A stretch of DNA of 64,000 nucleotides from Euborellia annulipes (GCA_023213315.1 JAKCPI010026143.1:1-64000), one strand, 5' to 3'; shown: positions 22,908-34,487, counted from the first letter of the stretch. Notes: a model not told the origin generated them from the sequence alone. A program made the numbers and translations.

Positions 22908-22953
<46 letters not shown>

Positions 22954-25900
22954 TTTAAATCTCTAAGCCATTTTACAATTTTTTTTTTTTCAATTCAGTA
23001 TAGGACTTCTTTTGATTTTTAGGGAAATTTTAATTAAAAAAATTTTTTTCCTTTATTATTAATATATATTCAAACATTTTCTGTATTCTCTAATACAACA
23101 TAAATTACAATTACAAACTTTTTAATCATGTTATATTATTTAATAACACCTTTTCATTTTTTTAATAACTTAACAAATTAATTTAAAAAAATCAAAAAAC
23201 TACTCATTTGGAAAGTGAGTAAATCTCTCTTTAACAATCTTAACATTGTTTATAATTCCTATTTTAAAATTATTTCAGCCCACGGGGCTTGGAGTAGTTG
23301 GTAGCGTGTCTACCTTCTATACCGAACGTCGCGGGTTCGGACCCCAGGCAGTCCGATAATTTTATTTAAGGCATTTGGATACCAAATGACTTAAATAAAA
23401 ATGCCTGGACCCCAATATGTATAATACTCATTAACGGATATCGTTTAAAGTCTTAAATGGCCTAAGTTGCCGAGAAGACTGTGTGAATGAGGTGTGAATG
23501 TGAGTGTGAATGAGAAAAAAGTGTGAATGTTTTATTTAAAAAAAAAAAAAAAAAATTATTTCATTGTTAGTCATTATATTTATTATTTCAAAGAAACCTT
23601 GTAAAACAACCTTGAAATGTTTATATAGAGAATATTTATTTAGCAAATTTTTCAGTCATATTGATATTATTAATTGATGGAATTAATGGAACAACCTATC
23701 AAGATTATTATTCTAATTTCTACATGTATACAATGACAAATCAAAGAAATGTCCGTGTTGTTTTATTAAAACAGAGGTCTCCAAGCACACCTGGTCGAAT
23801 TGACTAATTAGGAAAATTGGTGTTAGAAAAAGATACAAAATATTTAATATATTAATTTTTTTTTTTATTTTAGCTGAAAACTAATTTTGTTTGTTTATGG
23901 AGATCTCTTTGTCTTAAGAATCCCAATGAGATATATATTTCAATTAAACTCTATTAGTGAGCATTGATATATTGTAAAATTAAATTTTGGGACAAAATTT
24001 TTTTAATTTCTTATTTCTAAACATGTTTATATATACATTATACAGTATTTATATATAAAAAAGCTTACCAGCCTTTCCGGCCAGTTACGTAAATGTTTTT
24101 TACATACAATGAGCCATAGAATAAATTCCTAAACATACTCATATAGGCCCCATTTAAATTATAAAAGTTAACAGGTAAATCCGGCATTAGTTAGTTATAA
24201 ATGTCTAAATTAATTAAAACTTTTAGTTTAAATTCAAAGTAAAAATGAAATTCTTTACATTATGTTAACATTAACTGGTAGAGAATAATAATTATTAACT
24301 AGTTAATGCTGACATTGACTAAATAAAGTTAAAAATAAACATTTTTTTCAACTCTAATCATGGGTGTAACTAGAGAATTTGGCTGGGGGGGGGGGGCAGC
24401 TATGGCCGAAACCCCATATTTTTTCTCAATTTTTCTTAGAGTAAGGAGTTTTCTGGGAGGGGGGGGGGCTAGGCCCACCCCGGCACCCCCCTAGTTACGC
24501 CCATGACTCTAACTCTAAGTTCTAGTTAACTTTGAAATTAATTAATACTGAGTTTATCCAAATTTCGAACTTTAATGGTTAGAAATAGAAATAATTTGGT
24601 AAATTATTAGCAAAATTTATCCATATTTTAATGATCTATATTTTATATCTTCTTTGGATATCAAACATATATTTAACATTAGGATCAGGAAGATATGGCA
24701 GCCAGCAAGTGATAAAGAAACTATTTGATTATCGTCCACGTTTCGGGATCTCGTCGATCTCATCTTCAGGACGATAAACTGTTATTGTTGCTTAGAGAGA
24801 TGCAATTTGGTTTATACAAATATAAATACTTATATTTGCATATACCATTAATACCATTAGATGTATATGAGAATTGCCGTAGGCGCATGGGCTATATTTT
24901 TAATTTGTGACAAATGGGCCCGAAACGACAGTACTGGCCAAGATTGAAAGACTGTCAAACGACAGCACTGGCCAAGATTGAAAGACTGTCAAACGACAGC
25001 ACTGGCCAAGATTGACAGTCATTCAATCTTGAACAGTTCTGTCGTTTCGGGCCCATTTGCCACAAATTAAAAATATAGCCCATGCGCCTACGGCAATTTT
25101 CATATACATCTAATGGTATATGCAAATATAAGTATTTATATTTGTATGAACCAAATTGCGGCATCTCTCTAAGCAACAATAACAGTTTATCGTCCTGAAG
25201 ATGGGATCCCGAAACGTCGACGATAATCAAATAGTTTCTTTATCACTTGCTGACTGCCATACATCTTCCTGATCCTAATAATTGCCACTCAGCCATCGAA
25301 ATTCTTCTATTTAAACATATATATAACAGAAAATTTCAGGTATACTAGCAGTGTGTATTGTACTATTAAACGATTCTTCAAAAGAAATTTTTAAAAGCTA
25401 TCTATGTTAGTATATAACTATATGAAGATATATAGTTTCTTAGTAGGATGGTGAGATTGGCTCGACGGTTTTTTTGGAATGTTGTGCACTATGATGAAAT
25501 CTTGTATAAAATCTCTTGCTTCTCATAATATCTGGATATACTGTGCATTATCAACAGATAAGATATTTATATAGATTCAGGATAATAAACAACAAAATGG
25601 AAAGATACAGAAGTATATATATATAAATATCTCGATTCGGATTTAACTATTAGATATATTTAACATGAGTGTGTTTTTTTGTTGTGGTCAAACCTATAGC
25701 CTCCTGGAATCGAACCCAGGTTCTCCAACCTTCAGGGACATCGGTTGAATTTAATATCTTATTCAAATGAATAGATCTCTAAAAATATTAAACTAAAAAT
25801 GTATTTCCCATAAGATTTGGAATGTAGGTTAGATGAAATGATTAAATTTTATCAAAACTATGTCACTATTTAAGTGTATACTAATTCTTTCGATCAAAAA

Positions 25901-26254
25901 TATTTTCAATTTTATTTATTTTCTATTATTTTTTAGGTGGCTCTTAATGGTCTTGAAAATATACTACGACTCGGCGAACAAGCAGGTGGCCCAGGATTCA
26001 ATCCTTATGCTGTACTTGTAGAAGAATGTTATGGCCTAGACAAGATCGAATTCCTTCAAAGTCATGAAAATATGGATATCTATCAGAAAGCATTCGACAT
26101 TATTGAGCATTACTTTGGTTCAGAAGAAGAAGATGCTCGTGTAGCACCCACAGTAGACCCCCAGAATCAACAGTACACATTTGCAGCACCGTCGTCTGCC
26201 CCAGCATCCGCTTCTGATCATACTGTACCAGGAGGAGGGCATTTTCAATTTTAA
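20683..26254 (+). CDS. Importin subunit alpha, KPNA1/5/6 (Kap-alpha1) type; join(20683..21972,25937..26254)
   Basis: 535 residues. Adapter that binds nuclear localisation signals in the cytoplasm and joins importin beta for import through nuclear pores. Seen: an N-terminal importin-beta-binding domain (about 7-55) with [20 protein letters not shown] and FKRRN; armadillo repeats with the cargo-binding Trp/Asn pairs in WALTNIASG (W138), [42 protein letters not shown] and [10 protein letters not shown]; and a C-terminal acidic EEED region typical of the CAS/exportin-binding end. The start is one base after a 3' splice site with A at -3. Exon 2 ends KIVQ|GTAAGT (phase 0) and exon 3 resumes [15 protein letters not shown] after TTTTTTAG, an exact family join. 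Length matches the usual 530-540. The [26 protein letters not shown] motif places it with KPNA1/5/6 rather than KPNA2 or KPNA3/4. Intact, no odd codons. Confidence 0.95.
22294..22910. mobile_element. Long palindromic MITE with CAGGGTGTCCGG ends, TA-flanked
   Basis: TA|CAGGGTGTCCGGTAAAG at the left and the exact complement CTTTACCGGACACCCTG|TA at the right. Arms of about 270-300 bp are nearly perfect inverted repeats around a loop of about 80 bp. TA borders and the following (TA)n run suggest a Tc1/mariner-type element that inserts in TA microsatellites. Confidence 0.8.
23278..23551 (+). repeat. SINE-1, full copy with 12-bp target duplication
   Basis: tRNA-like head (A-box region GGAGTAGTTGGTAGCG; B box GGGTTCGGACCCC at 23332), then TTTAAGGCATTTGGATACC, AAGACTGTGTGAATG, a GTGTGAATG-rich tail and poly-A. 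AAAATTATTTCA flanks it on both sides (23266-23277 and 23552-23563). Non-autonomous; needs a LINE for movement. Confidence 0.9.
24359..24505. mobile_element. Short hAT-type element (147 bp)
   Basis: Ends CATGGGTGTAACTAG and CTAGTTACGCCCATG; flanks ACTCTAAT (24351-24358) and ACTCTAAC (24506-24513) agree at 7 of 8. Two G-runs inside. Confidence 0.8.
24683..25282. repeat. Foldback element with motif in both arms and a 34-bp tandem core
   Basis: Arms 24683-24925 and 25035-25282 are inverted copies (AGGATCAGGAAGAT / ATCTTCCTGATCCT). The CTGAAGA...GAAACGTC module is at 24729-24777 (minus; GTG instead of GTC) and 25183-25226 (plus), each with a perfect 8-bp stem I, TTATCGTC/GACGATAA. The loop holds nearly three 34-bp tandem units (CGACAGCACTGGCCAAGATT...). 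Non-coding. Confidence 0.85.
25684..25745 (-). repeat. tRNA-like SINE fragment (type 2)
   Basis: On the minus strand GAGAACCTGGGTTCGATTCC contains a canonical B box (GGTTCGATTCC). The only related copy is at 47640-47735. The A-box side is degraded. Confidence 0.5.
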
Positions 26255-28490
26255 CTTTATTATATGCTCTTTTAATCTGTTATATGTTCTTTTAATTAAT
26301 TTTATTTGTATAGTATAATTTGTATATTCTTTTCTTTTTCCTTGGCTAAATAATGCCAAAAACGACTGACATTTAAATAACGGACGCGTCTTTTTTAAAT
26401 ATATTAATAAGCTATTGTTGATTTTTTTTTCTTTTGGAAAGCAAAAATATTATATAGCTAAAAATTTAACGTGGACTTTATATACGAAAGATAATGACAA
26501 GATTCCGCTCTCAAATATAAATTGTACATAATTCCGAATATCACATTTATTTAATTATAAGAATATCAATTTGAAATTTCTAAATTTTTTTGTTTTTTTT
26601 TTTTAGAAAATGAGTTACCATTAATTTCTATTGATTTTCCTTTTTTTGGTGATACCGTATAAATATAGGTGATTAGACTTTATAAATGCACAGGAAAAAA
26701 AATAATTAGTATTTTTTTTTATATTTAAGAAATTGATCTGTGATATCACAATATTTTTTTAAATGAAAACAACTCTCATTAAACTTTAAAAGAAAGTGTT
26801 GATTTTCAAGAGCGGAAAGACACTTTAACTACTAGTCAAAAAAAGACCAGAAGATACTTTTTCAAAATTGATTTTTTTTAACTTTAGGTTGTAATATCAA
26901 AAATTCTTGAACAAGATATCTAGTTCTTTATCGCTGGAGGCAATTTATTTAATTAAATTTGTCTTTTATTTCAATGTTTCCTAAAAGAAATAAGACTTTA
27001 TATTAAATCCATCATAGAAATTTAAAAAAAAAATCTATAATATCATTTAATTCTTATTTATGAGCTATGTTTAATAAAATTTATATATAGATTTTTAAGA
27101 AAGTTGTTTATTTTTTAAATTTAGATCTCTCACATTTTATACAAACTAAAATATATTTTTTTTTTTTTTTATATTTCAGAAATTTATTTAAATTAAAAAT
27201 ATTCTTTAATTAAAAAAAAAAAATAATTTTTTCAATTAAAGAAATCAAGAGAGTTTTTTTTTATATTGTTTTACAAAAAAAAAATAAAAAAAAACGAATA
27301 TTTTTTACGAAACCAAAGCCTTCCAATGAAAAGTTTCTGTAATTTCTAAAAAATAACGAAATTCCAAATTTACCTATCTAAATATGATAGTAATAATAAA
27401 TATTACCTCGACAATACTCAAAAAAGAGAAAAAACTAAAAAAAAAAAAAAAATAATAAGCTTAATTACTGTTATTATTTTTTATTTTATAATTTAAAAAA
27501 GTGTTAATATTTCCAGTTGATTTAAGAGAAATATTTTTTTTTTTTTAAATCAGCAATTTTATTTTTAGTCCTATTACCACTTCAATAGAATTGTGCCAAT
27601 AGTAGTTTAAAATTTTTGATTTTACAAAATTAATAGATTATTAGAAGCAAAATTATAAAAAATAGTAAATTATTTAGAAACACTTTTTAACATTATTGTT
27701 TTTTTTAACATTATGAAATATATCTAAATATATACAGTAATGTATAAGGAGAAACTAAAGTAATAATATTTTAAATCCCATTCTCATGATGGTCTCCTTT
27801 AAAATCCATCCAATGGCATGTTTAAATTATAATTGTATATTATTTTAAATTTTTTTTAATTAATAGTGGCAATAAGAAGAATTTTTATTAAGTTTTTATA
27901 TATTTTTCTACTTTAAAGATAATCAATATCAAAAAGGGAGACTTTTTCATAATACCATGAAAAATAATTTTTAAAAATCTAATTATTTTTATTTCAATAA
28001 ATAGTATGTGTTAAGATTATATTTGGTATTTCGTAAATTCATCCGGCAAAATAGACCATCTAAAATTTATAATATACATATAATTTTTGCGTACCTTTCT
28101 TAGATTTTTTTTTCTTTAAATTCATTATAAAATTATAATTTAATCTAACTCTTGAATTTTCAATTTCATATGTAATTATAACATAAATATACATTTTTTT
28201 AACAATATTTATTAAATAAATTAGTGCAATTATTTGTTAATTATTGTTTTTTATTTTTTAAGTTTTAGAAAAAAAAATTCGGTATTTAGATATTTGAAAA
28301 AATTTACCTTATCTATAATATATGATTTTGAAAGTTGTATTTTTTCAAAACAGTCTGATTCAATTATATCTTTATAGGCACTATTTCGAGCCTTTTCTAC
28401 ATATATTTTCCGATTACTCTTGAAAGCAAATATTGAATATTTTTAAGTATTCATTATTTCAAAATCATTCGTAAAATATATTTTGTTATT
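26255..28490. other. AT-rich intergenic sequence, no feature found
   Basis: Begins with the importin alpha 3' UTR; no clear AATAAA was found close to the stop. The remainder is extremely A/T-rich with many homopolymer runs. I see no gene, repeat family or structured element in it. Confidence 0.6.
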
Positions 28491-28496
28491 TAAAAG

Positions 28497-28984
28497 TTTC
28501 TGGATTTCTCCAATCAGCTAGTAGTTTTTCAATTAATATTTATTAATTAATGTGCCAGGACCGACGTTTCGGTTGCATATAGGACCATTCTCAGGGCTAT
28601 AATACAATGGATACAATAAACATCAATATTACTATTTTTTTTTTTTGTTATAACAATACAAATTCGTTTACAATTTAACATAATATTTACCCCAAGCCAT
28701 TATCAACATATTGATCCTCGAATGGTCATATTGGAAAAAGACTATTAATTTATTAAAGGATCAATATATTGACAATGGCATGGGTAAATATTATGTTAAA
28801 TTGTAAACGAATTTGTATTGTTATAACTAAAAAAAAAAATTGTGATATTGATGTTTAATTGTATCCGTTGTATTAATAGCCCTTAGAATGGTCCTATGCG
28901 ACCGAAACGTCGGCCCTGGCACATTAATTAATAAATATTAATTGAAAAACTACTAGCTGCTTGCTCATTGGAGAAATCCAGTAA
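28497..28984. repeat. Foldback element with motif in both arms
   Basis: Outer arms TTTCTGGATTTCTCCAAT / ATTGGAGAAATCCAGT. The degraded CTGAGAA/CTTAGAA...GAAACGTC module is at 28558-28598 (minus) and 28877-28917 (plus), about 60 bp inside each tip. Between them lie inverted ATCAATATTGATGTTTA-type arms. Confidence 0.75.
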
Positions 28985-29039
28985 ACTACATATTATCAGC
29001 CTGATTTTTATCTGTCAAATAAAATATATTTTTTAATAT

Positions 29040-29410
29040 CACTACATTGCAAGAATTGTTGGACGAAGACGATACTCAAAAACAAAGGAAACAAGGGTTC
29101 TTCACAAGGAACCGAACAATTTCTAAAGATTTTATATAAATATACATGTAAACTAGGTCTACAAATATGTAATGCGAATTTGAGAAATAGACGTTTCAAT
29201 GCAGTCTGTAATACAATGATATAATAAAGATGAACAATTGCAAGCATTGTTGGACGAAGACCATACTCAAAAACAACTCGCAAAGCAATTAGGAGTTAGT
29301 CCAAAAGCACCTACGAGAAGAGATGGGCAAGATGCAGAAGTTCGGAAGATGGGTTCCACATGAGTTAAACGAGAAAGTGGCAAAAACACATGTGAAATTT
29401 TACTCTAACG
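29040..29410 (+). pseudogene. Mariner transposase relic (partly duplicated, frameshifted)
   Basis: 29232-29315 reads EQLQALLDEDHTQKQLAKQL then GVSPKA; after a frameshift, about 29315-29400 reads REEMGKMQKFGRWVPHELNE. These match the helix-turn-helix and GRWVPHEL region of mariner-family transposases (DNA binding, N-terminal third). A second short piece, LQELLDEDDTQKQ, lies at 29044-29085, so the start was duplicated before decay. The catalytic DDD region is absent. No inverted repeats could be assigned to it. Confidence 0.8.
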
Positions 29411-29523
29411 ATAAAGAAGAAATTTTTCTTTTACTTAACAAAGGAATATTACTGTTCTTAGAACTTGAAGAAAATTAATATTTTATAAATAGTTATATAT
29501 ATATATATATAAAGATATATATA

Positions 29524-30317
29524 CAGGGTGTTTCACAAGGAAACGGAAAGAATTGGAGGGAGTGTTCTACTAGTGAAAATGATGAAAAAAGTTCATATAA
29601 AGATGGGTCCGGAAACGCTTCGTTTGCGAGTTACAGTTGGCGTAATATTTCGCCATGACTCCGGGGCAAAGAGAGAAATTAAGCCGTACTGAAATTCTAG
29701 GAACATAAATTGAGAGGTATTATTGATGGTTTCTTATGGTCATTAACCTGAAAAAATGAATAAAACTGGTCCCAGAACTTAAACTCAAGTAGTTTTTGAA
29801 AAAACAGGTGTAAAACGCTGTTTGAAAATTAATGTCTTTATTCTGCTATGTTTTGAACATTCTTATGTTAATAAAAATTCGTTTATTTTTGTAATTTTGT
29901 TTTTGTTGTTGACTTTATGTACATCATTTTGTTCAGAATTAAATTTTCTACAAGTTTTATTTAAAAATTTTGTTTGTTTATTGGTAAAATAACAGAGTTA
30001 TGTAAAAAATTGTGTTGTTTTGGCTCTGATTTTTGCGTTTTACAAAAACTACTTGAGCTAAGGTTCTGGGACCAGTTTTATTCATTTTTTCAGGTTAATG
30101 ACCATAAGAAACCATCAATAATACCTCTCAATTTATGTTCCTAGAATTTCAGTGCGGCCTAATTTCTCTCTTTGCCCCGGAGTCATGGCGAAATATTTCG
30201 CCAGCTGTAACTCGCAAACGAAGCGTTTCCGGACCCATGTTTATATGAACTTTTTTCATCATTTTCACTAGTAGAACACTTCCTCCAATTCTTTCCGTTT
30301 CCTCGTTAAACACCCCA
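29524..30317. mobile_element. Long palindromic MITE with CAGGGTGTTTCAC ends
   Basis: Left CAGGGTGTTTCACAAGG, right the diverged complement (CCTCGTTAAACACCCCAT), set in TATATA repeats. Arms of about 330 bp (AACGCTTCGTTTGCGAG, ACTCCGGGGCAAAGAGAG) are nearly perfect. It shares only the CAGGGTGT tips with the element at 22294. Confidence 0.8.
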
Positions 30318-30338
30318 TATATATATACAGTATATATA

Positions 30339-32520
30339 CAATTGGAAGAAAGGGAAGGGAGCCTTCCTGAGAACCGCAGTCAGGTGAAATAAAAAGTTTT
30401 ATATTTCGTTGCCGACGTTTCGGGTGCTAGTCGCATTCATCCTCAGGGCAAGCAAAAATTTAGTACAGGTTATGGGTACTGAAAATTTCATGTTTATACT
30501 TGTATTTATTAGTTCGTAGCATCGATAGTATGTACAATAATAAAACCTATTCTTTGACCACAAAAAGTTATGACTGACAACTAAATAGTAATTTTTTCTA
30601 TATATAGGCCTACCATTTAGATGCGGTGTCAGTCATAACGTTTGTGGTAAAAGAATAAATATGATGAAATGGTGGATGCAGTCCAAATTAATATAATTAA
30701 ATAAAAGCAACTTGTGTTTTCTTTCTTGGACAAAAAATGACAAGTAGTATGTCGTTTTTTTCTGGTATAATTATTAAAAAGAGAAAGTAAAATCAATAAA
30801 TTTTCAATAATATTTATTTTTGGTTTACAGGTTATTGAAAATTTATTGATTTTTTAATAATTATACCAGAAAAAAACGACATACTACCTGTCACTTTTTG
30901 TCCAAGAAAGAAAAACACAAGTTGCTTTTATTTAAAAGAATAAATGTTTTATTATTGTACTGTGAGGGACAATATTAAGTCCCACCCATCCGTTTTCTAC
31001 TTGTGATTATTTCATTGTTTTTAATGAAAATCTATTGGAAATTTGAGCCATGAAAGTTTCCATTAAAAATATTTAATATTTTTTTAAAAACAATGAAATA
31101 ATCACAAATAGAAAACGCTTGGGTGGGACTTAATATTGTCCCTCACTGTTCATACTATCGATGTTACGAACCGGGTAGGGGACGAAATTTTGTTTCCTTA
31201 ATATCTTATAGCTATAATATGTATGTTTTTTTTTTAATATTAATTCAGCTTTCATTATAAATAGTTAATTGTCTGTCACTTTTCTAGCTTAATTTTCACA
31301 ATTCTGCCAATAGTGTCATTCTTCAGGTAACATATTTCTTCTGGTGCTAATAAAACTCAAAAAAATTAAAATATCTTCTGGCCTTTATCATTACAGATAC
31401 GAAAATAATGTCAACTAAGGAAATCATGAATATTAAATTGAACAGAGTATATTTGGTTTCTGGACACAAAAAATCCAAATAGCGTAGAATCACCCATATA
31501 TATATACAATTGGAAGAAAGGGAAGGGAGTCTTCCTGAGAACCGCAGCCAGGTGAAATAAAAAGTTTTATATTTCGTTGCCGACGTTTCGGGTGCTAGTC
31601 GCATTCATCCTCAGGGCAAGCAAAAATTTAGTACAGGTTATGCGGTACTGAAAATTTCATGTTTATACTTGTATTTATTAGTTCGTAGCATCGATAGTAT
31701 GTACAATAATAAAACCTATTCTTTGACCACAAAAGTTATGACTGACAACTAAATAGTAATTTTTTCTATATATAACATTTAGATGCGGTGTCAGTCATAA
31801 CGTTTGTGGTAAAAGAATAAATTTGATGAAATGGTGGATGCAGTCCAAATTAATATAATTAAATAAAAGCAACTTGTGTTTCCTTTCTTGGACAAAAAAT
31901 GACAAGTAGTATGTCGTTTTTTTCTGGTATAATTATTAAAAGAGAAAGTAAAATCAATAAATTTTCAATAATATTTATTTTTGGTTTACAGGTTATTGGA
32001 AATTTATTGATTTTTAATAATTATACCAGAAAAAACGACATACTACCTGTCACTTTTTGTCCAAGAAAGAAAACACAAGTTGCTTTTATTTAAAAGAATA
32101 AATGTTTTATTATTGTACTGTGAGGGACAATATTAAGTCCCACCCATCCGTTTTCTACTTGTGATTATTTCATTGTTTTTAATGAAAATCTATTGGAAAT
32201 TTGAGCCATGAAAGTTTCCATTAAAAACATTTAATATTTTTTTAAAAACAATGAAATAATCACAAATAGAAAACGCTTGGGTAGGACTTAATATTGTCCC
32301 TCACTGTTCATACTATCGATGTTACGAACTAATAAATAAATGATGAAATTGAAATTGAATCATGAAATTAATTTCCAGTACCTGTACTAAATTTTTGACA
32401 ATTTTACTTGCCCTGAGGAGAAGTGCGACTAGCACCAGAAACGTTGGCAACGAAATATAAAGCTTTTTAATTCACCTGGCTGCTATTCCAGGGAAGGCTC
32501 CCGTTCCTTTATTCCAATTG
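30339..32520. repeat. Composite foldback with an internal direct duplication
   Basis: Outer tips CAATTGGAAGAAAGG and CCTTTATTCCAATTG. About 830 bp from the left arm are present twice (30339-31171 and 31507-32329, offset about 1.16 kb). Each copy carries the CTGAGGA...GAAACGTC module on the minus strand (30409-30451; 31577-31619), a palindrome (30713-30935; 31863-32085) and a family F foldback (30960-31147; 32120-32305). The single right arm (32330-32520) has the plus-strand module at 32408-32450. Confidence 0.8.
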
Positions 32521-32599
32521 AATATCTACAGCCATTCAACTCAAGAAAGTATATATAGGGGAAGGTGTTGTACCCTTGGACGTCTAAGAAAAGATAAAA

Positions 32600-32690
32600 A
32601 TTATATATAATACACTCGGCCTCAGAGTTTTTTTTACCGAAAAAGTGGGCCGCACTTCAAAAAAAGGTTGGGAACCACTGATCTATACAA
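32600..32690. repeat. hAT-type right-end fragment
   Basis: AAAAGTGGGCCGCACTTC...GGTTGGGAACCACTG is a common hAT terminus. No left end is found. Confidence 0.4.
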
Positions 32691-32763
32691 TTCATATTTT
32701 TTAACTTTTAAAAAGGTTTAAACTATTTTTTTTTTTAAATAAAGAAAACTTGTTACACTTGCG

Positions 32764-33562
32764 GTGTTGTACCTTTGATAAGCATATTAATTCAGGCTAA
32801 AATGAATAAAATAAAACAAATATGTTTTCTATGAATGTGTTTTTTTGTCATATTTATTATTATTTTTACTTTCTCTTACCTATATATCGTAAACACGGGC
32901 TACTTTGGCCCTAAAGCAAAATAAAATGAAACACGTTCTATTGAGTGAATTGTGGCAGTATCTGAAATATTTTCGCTAAGTGTAAGCGCAACCAACCGAA
33001 AATATTTTAGATACTGTCACAAATCGGTCACTAGAACGTGTTTCATTTTATTTTACTTTAGGAGAAAGTATTGGTTTGATGTCAAAAATTCGATGTCGAG
33101 ATTTTGATGGGATATACACGTTTTGAGGTCCTCCTGAATCCAAAAAAATGGTTTTCGAAACATATATGTCTGTCTCTGTGTGTGTCTGTGAACAAAATAT
33201 CTCAAGAACGAAACGAGCTAGGAGGTTGAAATTTTATATTTAACAGCACACTCTGGTTTATGTCGACCCAAAAAATCTGGTGTCACAATTAGTTGATTAC
33301 CGAAGGTAGAGATAGTTGTGTTTGTGTGGAGTGACAATTTTGGTTTTAAGTGTTGTTTATTGCAAAGGGTGTTTTATAGTGTATTTATTTTTTGTGTGTG
33401 TTGCAATGTGTTTTAAGTGTGTGTGTTATATTTTAGCATAATGCATTCATATAAGGTCTAAAACTTATTATAATGTATATAAAACATAATTCAATTCCAA
33501 ACATTTATAATTGCTGTACTTATATGATAATGTACCTTTGAAATATTCAAAGGTACAACACC
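32764..33562. repeat. Outer inverted repeat GGTGTTGTACCTTTGA enclosing a family A copy
   Basis: GGTGTTGTACCTTTGA at 32764 is repeated inverted as TCAAAGGTACAACACC at about 33547-33562. A further single copy with a CCC variant lies at 32566. The enclosed sequence is mostly family A (32867-33340) with a foldback inserted in it. 33565-34185 holds nothing I can name. Confidence 0.4.
32867..33340 (+). repeat. Family A repeat, deleted inside, with a foldback in its 5' hairpin
   Basis: TACTTTCTCTTACCTATATA (32867) is separated from GAGAAAGTATTGG (33062) by a foldback with tips CCTAAAGCAAAATAAAATG / CATTTTATTTTACTTTAGG (32894-33061). The middle of family A is deleted: 33245 jumps to the 3' hairpin with tip TTACC-GAA-GGTA. 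Confidence 0.7.
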
Positions 33563-34185
33563 ACTGCATTCTGTCATTTTATGACAAATTATGAAAGAAT
33601 GGTTATAATGGCAGCTTCAAAATTTTAAGATAAGTTATACCATAAGTAGCAAATAATAACCTGGGAGTTTCACCTTTCAATCTGGTAACATTCAAAGCTC
33701 ACAACACAAAAACAAATGTATAAAATACTTTTTATTAGCGAAAATAGATAAAGTTATTTCTCTTCTAAATAAGCCAGCTTTTATCACAGGACTGGTGGTC
33801 AAAGGTACATGTATATATATGACTATATTTACTCAAGCCTTTCAATTGTATTTGTTTACTTTTTAATTTGGAGTGGTATAAATGTGTAAATGTGGGAGTG
33901 ATGAAAATAAGTTCATTGAGATGATTTAATATTATAAAACTACTAAAATTAATAGGAAAGGCCTTAGATATACGCAATGTGTAAAAAATTAGCGTCGAAA
34001 TCTACACCTCCTCCATTGTTGCTCTCGACGTTAAATGACTGAATTTGTATATTTTGTTTATGTTATTAAATATTTATTCATCTTTTCAACTTGTGGACTA
34101 AACATCCATCATCCGAACAGGATTATAAAAAATTCATTTCTTTGTATCTTTCAATTGATAAGATTCGAAAAAGTATATTATACAA

Positions 34186-34357
34186 TTTCACGATAGCATA
34201 TTTGCGAGATGAGTTCGTGTTTATGATTGGGCAAATTTGCGGACTAAGTAGTCTACCCGACGCGAAAGCGTGGAGGTCCTGATTCGACTCTAGAGGACGC
34301 AATTTTACCCAAACATAAACATAAGCTCATCTCGCAAATTTACTATCGTGAAACGAT
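34186..34357. repeat. Inverted repeat with tRNA-like centre
   Basis: Arms TTTCACGATAG...TTTGCGAGATGAG...GTGTTTATG and their complement at 34306-34357. The centre (34243-34300) contains CCGACGCGAAAGCGTGG and TCCTGATTCGACTC, resembling an anticodon stem and a T arm. It is not a functional tRNA. Confidence 0.5.
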
Positions 34358-34487
34358 TGACTGGCTTTGCCTCCTTCAATCGTTAAGATTGATCTTGTTT
34401 TGATTATGCGAGAATAAATCAACGGCCTTCCTCTACACATTTTCTCTAAAATAAGATGGAAATACCGGTAAGAGAAGAAGTCAAAAA

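Larger units (their letters stand above)
21973..25936 (+). other. Importin alpha last intron, repeat-filled
   Basis: 3,964 bp bounded by GTAAGT and TTTTTTAG. It contains, in order: a CAGGGTGT foldback (22294-22910) and (TA)n to 22946; SINE-1 (23278-23551); a hAT-type element (24359-24505); a foldback (24683-25282); and a tRNA-like SINE fragment (25684-25745). No extra exon is seen. Confidence 0.85.
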
